A program made the position numbers and the translations under genes. From contig CAIIXF020000005.1 of NCBI GenBank assembly GCA_903813345.2, forward strand, positions 19,411,375 through 19,475,374: DNA of 64,000 nucleotides. The letters are read 5' to 3'. This document shows positions 48,845 through 60,900 of the stretch, piece after piece; position 1 is the stretch's first letter, and every line of letters begins with the position of its first letter. Origin of the DNA: Owenia fusiformis. Taxonomy: Eukaryota > Annelida > Polychaeta > Sabellida > Oweniidae. Under the pieces are notes generated by a model. That model was not told the DNA's origin. It did not search any database and worked only from the letters and a program-made list of their open reading frames with translations.

Positions 48845-51540
48845 ATAGTTATAGTAGTTATAGTTTTCACTGCTTAGGTCGTCTTGACCTTTGGCCGTTC
48901 TTAAGATAAAAATGAGCATAATTGTTTAGCATTGACCCCAATTAATTGACTTGTGTCTACTTCAAGGCTCTATAGTTGTATTTGGCTGGGTGGTCGCTCC
49001 ATAGTCTGTCAAGCTTACTCTTAAAGTGATTCAGGTCATCAGCTTCCACTACTTCTTGGGGGAGGAAATTCAAAGAGTTTAACTACCCTTTTGGTAAAGA
49101 ATCCTTGTCTTAAAATCAATCTGCTTTGTTTTTTCGAGATTCTCTTATTGTTGCCTCTAGTCCTTCCTATGTTGTGTGATCGAGGTAGAATATTGCTAAT
49201 TGGAATGTCATATTTTTCATTGAGGATTTTCCAAGTTTCAAGCATATCCCCTCTTAAGCGCCTGAACACAAGTGATGGTAACTTTAGGTCCATAAGTCTT
49301 TGGGAGTACTCTTTATCTTGGAATCCTGGTATGCATCTCGTAGCTCTCCTCTGGACTGCTTCAATAGCTTCAATATCCTGTATTAAGTATGGTGACCATA
49401 CAGTGTTTGCATATTCCAAGTGTGGCCTGACCATAGCCTTATATAACATCATCATATTTGTAGGATCCAAAAACTGGAAAGTTCTTCGGATAAGACCAAG
49501 AATTTGGTTGGCCTTTTTTACCACCATCAGTATGTGTGTTTTGTTCTTGAAGTCATTCGCCACCATCATTCCCAAGTCTTTTTCACATTCTGATTCCTGG
49601 AGAACTGTATTACCCATAGTGTAACTGTAGTCTGGAGAAGATTTACCAATTCTTAGGACCTTGCATTTTTCACTGTTAAATTGAAGTTGCCAATCATTTG
49701 TCCAATTCATTAGGGATTGGATGTCTTCCTGCAGCTCATCACAGTCATCCGTGGTGTTCACTTCTCGGTACAGTTTTGTATCGTCTGCAAACATTATCAG
49801 AGGGCTGTTAACAGTCTGGGGTATGTCATTTACAAATACGAGAAACATTACCGGTCCTAAAACGGTTCCCTGCGGGATTCCAGAAGTGACATCTTTCCAT
49901 GACGATGCTTCTCCATTGATTATTACTCGTTGTTTCCTTAATTGTGAATTTCCACTCCCAGCATTGTCTGTTGAGGCTCGATTCGCGGGGTTGAATTGGT
50001 CATTTCCTGTATTTGCTCCGAGGAAGGATTTCAACCACTGGAGGGCATTACCCATAATTCCAAGATTTTCAATTTTCTTTATAAGACGCTCGTGGGGGAC
50101 TTTGTCAAATGCTTTCTTAAAGTCTAGGTAAATTGCGTCTATATTGCTACCACTATCGAGAACTTCAGTCCATTCTTCAAGAGTCGTCAAGAGATTGGTT
50201 ACACATGATCGACACGGTAGGAAGCCATGCTGGCATTGCGTCAAAAGGTTGTTTTCTGATAAGTGTGACAGGATCCTTTCTCTAATAATGGATTCGAGTA
50301 TCTTACATACTATGGACGTTAAACTTACTGGCCTGTAGTTGGTAGATAGGTTTTTCTTCCCTTTTTTAAATATCGGTGAAATATTAGCTTGTTTCCAATC
50401 TTGAGGCAGCGTTCCAGAATTTGTTGACATCTTGAATAGGAGGTATAGAGGTCTGCATATGGTACACCTGAGTTCCTTTAATATGCGGGGTTTTATCTTG
50501 TCTGGCCCGGGTGACTTGTTTGTTCTTAGAAGCTCCAGCTTTTTCATTACTTCATCTTCTGTGAAAGTCCAGGCCTCGATATAACTTGTTATTCTGATAT
50601 AGTGACCTGTTGGTATGTTATCCTTGTTCTCCTTGGTAAAGACACTAGAGAAGAATCTATTCAGCTCTTCTGCTTTATCTAAGTCACTAGTTGTTGTTGT
50701 GCCATCCTCTCTGTTGAGCTGGGGTATTCCACTCCTTGTTTTCATTTTGCTGTTGCTGTACCCCCAAAATTTCCTTGGTTGGGATTTTGCTGATTTTGCA
50801 ATATTCCTTTCAAATTCCTTGATAGCTCTAGTTACCTCATTTTTAGCCTGGTTTCTCTCCTTAACGTATTGCTGGTATTCCTCTCCCTTCTTCGTTCTTT
50901 GGTACCTCTTCCATGCACCATGTTTTCGTTTGATTTGTGCTAAACATCTCTTATCCATCCATGCTTTTGCTGTTTTTCTAGCCTTGACTTGTGGGACATT
51001 TTTACTATAACTTTCGTCCATTCTTCTTTTGAACATGTCCCAGCATTCATCAATAACCTTGTCTTTAAATTCACTGTCCCAGTCGATGCTCAGTTCTTCC
51101 TTCATCTTTTCATAATTGGCCTGGTTCAGTAGGGGGATTAATCGTTCTTGTACTGTAAACTCAGCCTGGTAATGAAGGACAAAACTTATTACTTGATGAT
51201 CACTTTTCCCTATTCCTGCCTGTATCTCCAGATCTGAAACCATGTCCATTTCATTTGACAGTACTAGATCAAGGATATTATCACCCCGCGTTGGCTCACT
51301 TACATGCTGGTAGAGGAAGGTATCATCTACAATTTCAGTGAATACATCAGCAATTCTTCTGTCAGGGCATCCTGGAGTTGTACAATTTAGTTCCCAGTTT
51401 ATTCCTGGAAGATTGAAGTCCCCCATAATAAGTAAATGCGTTGGTTTTTTGTCACAATTGTTTTTTATCTGGTCAAATAGGGCTTCTGAGTTTGTTTCCT
51501 CGCTTGTTGGGCTTCTATATATACAGCCAAAGTAAATCTA
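48845..51540 (-). mobile_element. CR1-type LINE, 5'-truncated, nearly open
   Basis: The frame 51426-49039 (795 codons), open a further 110 bases upstream to about 51536, encodes the C-terminal part of an AP endonuclease (MGDFNLPGINWELN, later GKSDHQVISF) and a full reverse transcriptase. RT blocks include NYRPVSLTSIVCKILE, YLDFKKAFDKVPHERL, GIPQGTVLGPVMFLVFVNDI and the catalytic FADD (FADDTKLYREV), followed by CR1-like WQLQFNSEKCKVLRIG. Near 49080 a single-base frameshift cuts the frame about 40 codons early; the shifted frame continues DLNHFKSKLDRLWSDHP to a stop near 48961. The 3' end near 48845 carries an ACTATAACTACTATAACTA-type tail typical of CR1-like elements. The 5' truncation is near 51540. 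It lies about 320 bases before the first recognised TTLL exon. Confidence 0.93.
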
Positions 51541-51900
51541 CATATAAATCTAAATATACATTGACAAGTAAAGTGGAAGCATTACCTTTGGTATTTACAT
51601 GGACTTTCAAAAAAAGTCAACGTTTTCAAAGTCACGGATTAGTTTACCCATGTGCTCTAGTTGAAAGCCAAGGGTTTACCTGATCCTTCTCCTAAGAATG
51701 TTTGATATAATGATATATACACCCAATATACATGTATTTCTCACAGTTGCCTGGTTTCACTAAGCATCATGCTGCACTATTAAGCCAAAAAAGAATATCA
51801 TAAAATACCAGTCCATCTGTATGTACAGTATATGTTGAATAATATCAAATTTTGTCATTTCAGTTTGTTGGTTGATTGCGCTCCTCCACACCACTCCACA

Positions 51901-54900
51901 ATGAAGGTTCTCACTTCCCAGGGTTCCCAGAAGGACCCTATTAAGCCATCAGCACCACCCAAAGCAAAACAGCCAGAAAAATCAATGACCGAAGTGAAAC
52001 CTTTGAGCAGTGAATCTTGCAAAACACCACCTACTGGTGATAAGCAAAATAATGAAACAATCCAAAAACTTAAAATGCAAATGCCATTTAGTGATTCTGA
52101 AGTTACGCGGGATTCTATGACAGAAACAAAGCAGGCTGACAGACTACCTCCAATTCACAAGAGTCTCACCAAAAGTACTCAGAGTCCTGTCAGTGGGACC
52201 AAGAACAAAACTGTGACTTCAAAAACATTAAGTTCAAAGTCACCATCAGCAGATGCCATCAATTCAAAGCCTGGAGATCCTGGATCACCAAAGACATTAC
52301 ACACAAGTGGAAGTCCTATTAAAACTAAATCAAATACTTCCGTGAATAAATCAGTGCGGATTTCTTTGAATAAAATACAGGGTGTCCCAGGTGCTTCTCC
52401 GGTGAAAAACAGAACTTACAAATATGTGGACCAAAGTAAGTATACCAATTTAATATATTCCATTTTAATGTCAAATGCACTGAATTGTAATATTATTGAT
52501 GTATTAGGTCAAGTTAAATCATCAACAAGGGTAGGGGGTTGATGCATAGACCATTTTTAGAGCTCATTTTTCAACCTCTTCATTTTGCGTGTTTATATAC
52601 ACTCACGCTTCTAATATTCAATAAACACAACATTTCTTTAAGATGTTGTTAATTTTTTATTATGAATATGCACAGGGTATTTTTACCAACCCATTAATGT
52701 ATTTGGGCTCTCATACATTATGGGACCTTTAAACCTTATCTCAGTAGCCCCTTACTTCATCTGAATTCCTCTCATAGCCTATTTGTTTCAGGCCCTTATA
52801 TTCGAGACAACTCATACGCTGTCAGTGGGGGAGAGAGTCTTTGGAAAAGACAACAAACTGTTATATCCCACATTGTCAACAAAATTAACAGCAGCCAAAA
52901 ATTAAATCGAACTATAAATGGGAGTAGTCCAATTAGGGAGCAGAATGAAAATGAGGCACCAAAGTCTGTTCTAAGACGCAGCAGAACGATGCCAACTCGT
53001 ATTGTTCAACTAAATGATAATACGATAGGAGTAAATGACAAAATGAAATCCAAGTCTTTATTAGAACTTGAAAGAAAAGCCAAGATAGAGGCCGAGAAGG
53101 CAATCAGAGTAAGTCAATTCTCTATTTACCCTTTCCTCTCTGATAAAATCAAAGTACATTTAACAAATTGCCATAGGGGAGAGGTTTCAAGCAGCTAAAT
53201 TCATAAAAAGAATAATAGTGGGAAGTAATGGAAATAAACCTTCTTTTCTGTTAGGTAGTGAAGTATATCCATGTAGAAAAATCATTAATTACCTTTTAGA
53301 ATTGAGAAATATGCCCTAGCTACAATACATGTATTTCTCATTAATGAAACTATCATACTGCTCAGGAGAGAATTGTTTCAAGCTTTTATATTTATTTTCG
53401 GAATATTCAGTTTGTGTCCCAAGTCTTTTAATTGTGCAAATTACATTTCAGTATGAGGAGAACAGCTCAAGCCTTTTAATTGCATGTAACTTGACAAAGT
53501 TCTTTGACTGGACAAAACATTTACTGATTCAAAATAAATGTCTATGGGAAAAATAACATTGTATATTTTCAAAACTTATATAACAAAATATATGTTACAT
53601 TTCAGAATAAAAAGGTATTCGCAGTGATGGGGCCTTACCCAGCTATCAGATCCAGTCTTTTTCAACGAGGATGGGTAGAAAAGTTTCATAGGATCCCAAG
53701 CAAAGAAAAAAACTCTGCCATGTATGAACCTGAGGATTCCGATGAGGATGACACTCATATAAATGATGGCGGTGAGTAAATCTTGGATAAAAAACGAGAT
53801 CGAATGAGGTACATGTTTAGATGGTTGCCTTGGACTTGGACTTTTTACTTATTAAGAGTTATTCCTATAAAAAAAAAAAATACCAATGTTACTCATACCA
53901 GCTTTACTAATACCAGCTTTACTCATATATATTTGTATTGATATATAAAGCAACATCCAGATCTCAATAAATAAGCTCTATATTTTCAATATATGAAATA
54001 TATCCAGAAGTACGATATTTGAAAATATAATTTTTCTTCATCTTGTTAATTATTATTTACATGTACTTGTAGTGCATTTAGAGCAGACTCAGCAGAGGAA
54101 AATCCGACCATGTATGAAGCTGAATGATGAAGAGGAAAACATGATGATGATGATGGTATGTACACTTGTGAAAAGTAAGACAACAACAATGTCTCGAGTA
54201 ATCGAGTAGAGAAAGACAGTAAACAAGCATGTCATCAACTGTCCAGATTTTATTAGAATGTTGGCAAACGCTGTTCATATTTCAAAAAATGAAACAGATT
54301 TCTAGGCATGACCATGCAGAGATTGTCACCCCCTTTCCAAAAATATAAAGAATTTAGAGAAAAATTAATATATATATATATTTCAGAATAAAAAGGTATT
54401 CGCAGTGATGGGGCCATACTATATATATATATATAATATATATGTACATAAAGTATTTATGTTTATAACTGTAGACATTTTCCAAAGGGAATGTCTTAAT
54501 ACATGATACTACTTAGAACTAAACTTTTGAAAGGACATAAAAAACAAAACACAGCTATTATTTACTTCCCATTTTTTCTTATTTCAGTCCCATGTTGTGA
54601 GAAATTCAACTCCAACGTTGATATTTTCTGTGAAAGCAAATGCAGTGGATAAGAACTCATTAAAAAGTACACAGATGTTCAACCATGTGCCAAAGGCTAA
54701 CATCTTCACAACAAAGGTATAGTTTGATAAAGGGATATTCTCACCATTTTCATAAGGCCAACATCTTCACAACAAAGGTATAGTTTGATAAAGGGATATT
54801 CTCACCATTTTCATAAGGCTAACATCTTCACAACAAAGGTATAATTTGATAAAGGGATTTTCCCACCATTTTCATAAGGCTAACATCTTCACAACAAAGG

Positions 54901-57900
54901 TATAGTTTGATAAAGGGATATTCTCACCATTTTCATAAGGCCAACATCTTCACAACAAAGGTATAATTTGATAAAGGGATTTTCCCACCATTTTCATAAG
55001 GCTAACATCTTCACAACAAAGGTATAGTTTGATAAAGGGATATTCTCACCATTTTCATAAGGCTAACATCTTCACAACAAAGGTATAGTTTGATAAAGGG
55101 ATTTTCCCACCATGTTCTATTGAGGCTAACATCTTCACAACAAACGTTTGGTTGGGATTGTCTGAATAGTTTTAAATTATATCCTATATGTGATTCATTT
55201 AGTGGCTAATTGACCACTAATATAATGAAACAGACTTTTTGAAAGGACACAAAACAGGGATTAGATAATGAAAAAAGATTACTTGTCATGACTTTTTTCA
55301 AAACATTCAATAGTTCTTACATTATTTCATTACCGTATATCTTTTTATATTTAATGTTATCTGGTGAAGAAGACATCCCATGTTTCAATCGAATGAATTC
55401 AGACATTTCTACATCTTAAATCTTAATAACTTTTGACATTGTCTAAATCTTCTAATTTCTTAAGAGACATTAGGATAACAGCTTGAACTCATATAAAACA
55501 CAAACTAGACAACATTTAAATAGGTTTATCATGTAAACGGATCATAAATTATTAAACCATTGGAACTAAATTAACAACAACCAAACAAGGTAACAACAAG
55601 CTTTTTGCTAAAGCAAGCATCATAAATAATTTAACCATAGCAACCTAACTACATCAAATCAAAGTTATGCATCAATTATTGATAAAAAGTAAACCCACAG
55701 AGTATTACTCAATACTCATAAAGATATTCACAATCAATATTCTCTGATATTGACTTATACATGCACCTCAGAGTCCTCAGACTACAGAAAACCCTATTTT
55801 AAGTGCTAACATCATAATAGAAAGCTATAAGTAAAAGTGAACTAGAAACATTAAAGGACCAGAAATGAGATCCTGTAAACTGCTTTAATTACTCAGATGC
55901 GAGTAAGTTGTTACCAGTTTTGCCACCAGGTGGCTGATTCGGGGGAATTAACATGGCAGGGTATCACAAAATTCCCTTTAACTTGAATATGCATCAGTTT
56001 TAATGGTTCACTTTTCATATTACCTTTATGTATCTAATAGTTATACAAATTAAAATATGTCCAGTAAAAGAAAATATTATCTGCCTAACACAAGAAAATA
56101 TATTTCACTTTTTGTGGTTTTACAACATGGGCTCTATGGGGAATCTCCCCGACCTAGAAGTCGCATTTTCAAAGAAAATTAAATTTTCAAAGTTGATAAA
56201 CTCTTTTCAAAACCACATTTCTAAATGTAATTTTACATGTAGATTCCAAATATGACATCAGTTTGACTGAATTGTGAATTGTTAATGACATAAATCAAGA
56301 TCATTTCTACTCGCATCTGGGATATTTGATGCCTACATGTACTTAAATTTGGCTGTTCACTCAATTTGAACAAATAGGGCTAAGTCAAATCCATCAATTC
56401 CTTCTTTACACTTCTTCACCATATATGTATATAGCATAAGATCCTTTACAAAATCCACTTCAAATGAAAAGTTACCACTTATGTAGAAGAAAATGTTGGA
56501 AATGGCTTATAATACCAATTCAAACCAATTTACAATATGTCATTGAGAAACAATGGGTTGAAAAGTATTGTCTGCATTTACAGGATTTGTTGCATTTGTC
56601 TCATTACCTTTACTTATATATAATATATCTATTGTTTTTAATTCATCCCGGCAGGGTGAATGCTATGCTAATAATAGCTGAAAATATTTATTGTAAGATT
56701 GTTTATGATCAATCAATAACTTCTGTATAAGCATGCATAATCTTATGTTTTATCGATGTTTACCATGTATTTATCAGGCTATGTTAGCAACTAAGGCTTC
56801 ATAATGTTTAAACATTCAGTTGTGGTAATCAATAGTTGTTCAAGCATCATTGATTAGTTGATGAATTCTACTGCTCATCATTGAGTTTTTAATGAATTTG
56901 TCTGTTCATCATTGAGTTTTTGATTAATCCTACTGCTTATCATTGAGTTTTGGTGTATCCTAGAGTTCCTACTGCTTAATTTTGAGCTGTTGTTGTATCG
57001 TATTATTCATCATTGAGATTTTGATGCATCCAATTGCTCATCATTGAATTCTTTATGACCTATTGATCATCACTGAGTCATAATGTACCCAAAGTTCTGA
57101 TTTCCTTTGCTCCAGGCAATGCAATGCTATCAGAACCTGAAATGTTGATCTGATTTTTCTGCCAATAGGTGGGTCTTTGTGAAAGTCTACAGAATGTCCC
57201 ATGGTACCACAATGAAGATCCTAATCTATTCTTCCCAAGATGCTTCAGGCTGGATGACCCAGAGGACAAAGAGGCATTCATAGGTAGATTACTGTCATTA
57301 TTTAAGTTTTAAGGTGTAAAATAGGTACCTATTACAATAAATGTTATTTGTTGATTATGTCATGGTATCCAAGGCAACAACAATGGGGGTTAGGGTATAT
57401 CTGGTATTGCACCTCTGGTCATTTTTACACAATTCAAACAATTCCATGATCCTTCTAATGAGAATTTTTATTTCAAAATTATCATGTTTGTCTATAATTT
57501 TTGATTAATAAAAAAATTCCATTGCATCTTTTCACTCTGATGTACAAATACATGATTGTGTATTTCCAGATAACTTCAGATTGACAGCCTGTATGAACAT
57601 TGTCAAATTGGTCGTTCAGCTCAGTCAACAAAATAAAGACTCTAGTGATGAAGAAAATAATGACAATAACCTAAACGAAGAAGATAGTGCTAATAAATCC
57701 CATAATAATAACAGTGATAATACAAGTAAACAAGCTGTGACAAACAGGAATGACAATCAGGAAAAGACATCTGAAATTGAAAAGACATCAAAATCAGAAA
57801 ATGAACAAGTTGCTATTGACTCTAACCAGAAAGTGTCTTTAGAAATTGAATTACTAAAGGATAAACGCATACATCTTAAGGGTATTCATGTCACCAAAAA

Positions 57901-60900
57901 GGGAGATAGCTCACCTCGTAAAGCTCAGACGGTTGTGCCACCAAAAGCAGTGGAGTGGGCTATGAAACAGTGCAATAAGTATTTGAAGGCATGTTGCCAT
58001 GACGATATTGATGAGCTGGTAGACCCGGATATGTTAACTGATGGGGATTGGGATCAGTTGATACAATGGTCATATCAGCTAATACAGTAAGTCGTGAGAT
58101 TTAGTAATAAATTTGAATTATTATGGCTTGCTCTTATGAACAAAGTATGTCTTGACTTTTAAAGCCTTTTGATTTTCCACCTTTAACTATTTTTTGATGT
58201 TTTTTATTATCATGTTTAGTGTTTCAACTTTTAGAGGCTGACTCTCCTGGCCTGAATATGCCTATTGATTGAAGGGTTTTAACATTTTTCTATTTATTAG
58301 AGGTTTTATATATATCATATTACATATTCTATACATTGTATATCATATATCATATGCCATACATCAAATACCATACAAAACAGGCATACATCATATACCA
58401 CAGATTGTAAACCCTACATTGTATACCATACATCATATACCATACACTGTATATCATGGATTGAATATGGTATACCATACATTGTATACCATCATATATA
58501 ATACATAGTGACCAATATATTGTATATCAAACATGATATACCATACACACCATAGACATGATAGATTCTATCATAGATCAACAATTGTATATATACTGTA
58601 CATCATACACCACTTATACCATAGATTCATACGCCATAGAATATATAGAGATTATCCTATATGAGGTTCAGGATATTGGGATTATCCCGAGGCAAATATA
58701 ATATATTTGCCCGAGGGCCGCAGGTCCCGAGGGAAAATATGTTATATTGGCCAAGGGATAATCCCAATATCCGGAACCGACTATAGGATAATATGTTTAT
58801 CCCATACCATCCCATCCCACAATCTTTGTCATCTGGTTCACATTGTTAAATCGTGGAAATATTTTAGAAAATTCATGTCCAGTTTTGTTTTCTTGGCCGT
58901 GGGTGGATTTTCCTGTTCTCTCAAATATTCCCATATTTATTTTCTCGAATATTTGATTGATTAAGTGGATGCTCCTTCCCTTTTTAAACCATCAAACAGA
59001 TTCCGATTGTCTGTGTTTTCTCCATTGTCGTTTACAGTCATTACGCGAACGTTACAAATTATGAACAAATATGCGAGCGACGATTATGACGTAGCGGGCA
59101 GATATACTATATCTGCCCGCTCGGAGCGGGACGTAAAGCTATATCTGCCCGCTGATGAAAATATAAGTTTTTACAAACTGGCTTTATGTACCTGTAACAC
59201 GTCCAAGTATGGGATAAATACTATTACTGTATATACTAATCATGTAAAGTACCAAACATCATATATTTTAGTTGGTGTATTAAAGATTGTGCACCACACA
59301 TAATACACAATAGATCATATACCATATACCTTTACCATTCATTGTTTACCATAAATTCTATATAATTATGCTGCAGTGATGGTGCTGGGGTGACATTGCT
59401 AGAGTCACAAGTAGATGTTTGTGAGGGTCTCATCAAATGCATAGAGGAGGCTTGGGCCCAGTATGAGATGGATGGACTCAAGAATGTATGGATGGTCAAA
59501 CCAGGGGCCAAGTCTAGGGGAAGAGGTAAGAAGTGAAGGTTAAGAGCTTTGTGGTAAAGGAGTCTTTGTTAATAAAGTTTATTTGTTATTTCTCCTCCCA
59601 CTTCCAAATCTACTATATCAAGTATCTCACAATATCTACTCATTAAGGACATTTTTACGAAATACCATTTTATTTTGTGTGAGTTAATCTAGATTAGTTG
59701 TAATCTATGACTATTAACTTGTACAAAATGGCAACATGGTAACCCTTCTGTTCCTGTTGTTTATCAAGCAATTAATTATGTTTTTCAGGGATAGAATGTT
59801 TCAATAAACTTGAAGACATTGAGAAGTATATGCGTGATTCGCTAACAGAGAGCAAAGAAACAAACTTTGTTGTGCAAAAGTACATAGGTAAGTTAACCGA
59901 AGCTTTAAAAGATTGAATACCTAATAGTGATAGGAAAAAGAATTTCTCATGGGTTTCATCTCATGAAATGTTATTCTGTCGTATACTTAGTTTGTCTTTT
60001 GTTTTAAGACATGTGTAGATTTATTTCAGTGATATATATTTTCTCCATCCTAGATTTTAACCAACATGTATTACATTTACAATTTTACCAACTGTATCAC
60101 ATTAGATGCACATTATTATAGGAGTGGCACTGTAACAGAGTACATGTACATCTAATTGAAATTAATATGAATTTTTCCAGAGCGCCCTCTATTGGTATAT
60201 AACACTAAATTTGATATCCGTCAATGGTTCCTGGTGACTGACTGGAACCCATTAACAGTGTGGCTTTATCAAGACAGTTACTTACGCTTTTCATCACAAG
60301 AGTACACACTGGACAATCTAGATAACAGGTAAGTCTAAGAGTGTGGGTCTATGTCTGAAACCTTTTATGGTTTTATTGTTTTATTGTTTATGGGTTCTGT
60401 ATTATCAATTGCTGAAGTGCTATTACTTTTTTGTGGAATTGTCCTTCAGTTCAGCTGTTGGTGTTTATTAATTATAATGTTCAATGTTCATCAAACTCAA
60501 ACTCCATCACATCAAGTGTAACATAACAAGTCAGTTATTCAGTTCAATCCAAGTATATTGTATAAGAATATTTCTTCCTTTATAAATCACTAAGTACAAG
60601 TTTATTCAATAGTCTGCTTCAGTTACTTGGCTTCAATCTCTATTCCTAGAACCAACTCTTTTTACAGCACCAATACTTTGCACAGAACCTGGAACCTGGG
60701 CCGAGAGATCTTCAGACTTCAGACCTCTCGACCCAGTCTCAGACTCCCACAGAACTGTCCTTCAGAACCCAGACAACAGAAGCAAGAAGCAGAACTCAAC
60801 TTGGAACCAGAACTAGAATTAGAACTAAACCATCTGTATTTATATCATATTCTAGGTTGTGCTAAATATAGCCCCAGCTTAAAGTTTAACTGAGAGAAAA

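Noticed and set aside
49091-51010. Several plus-strand frames of 64-177 codons
   Set aside because: They are antisense shadows of the minus-strand LINE reverse transcriptase frame.
60627-60893. 88-codon plus-strand frame between TTLL exons
   Set aside because: Flanking TTLL exons join in phase without it, and the sequence is an imperfect AGAACC-type repeat.
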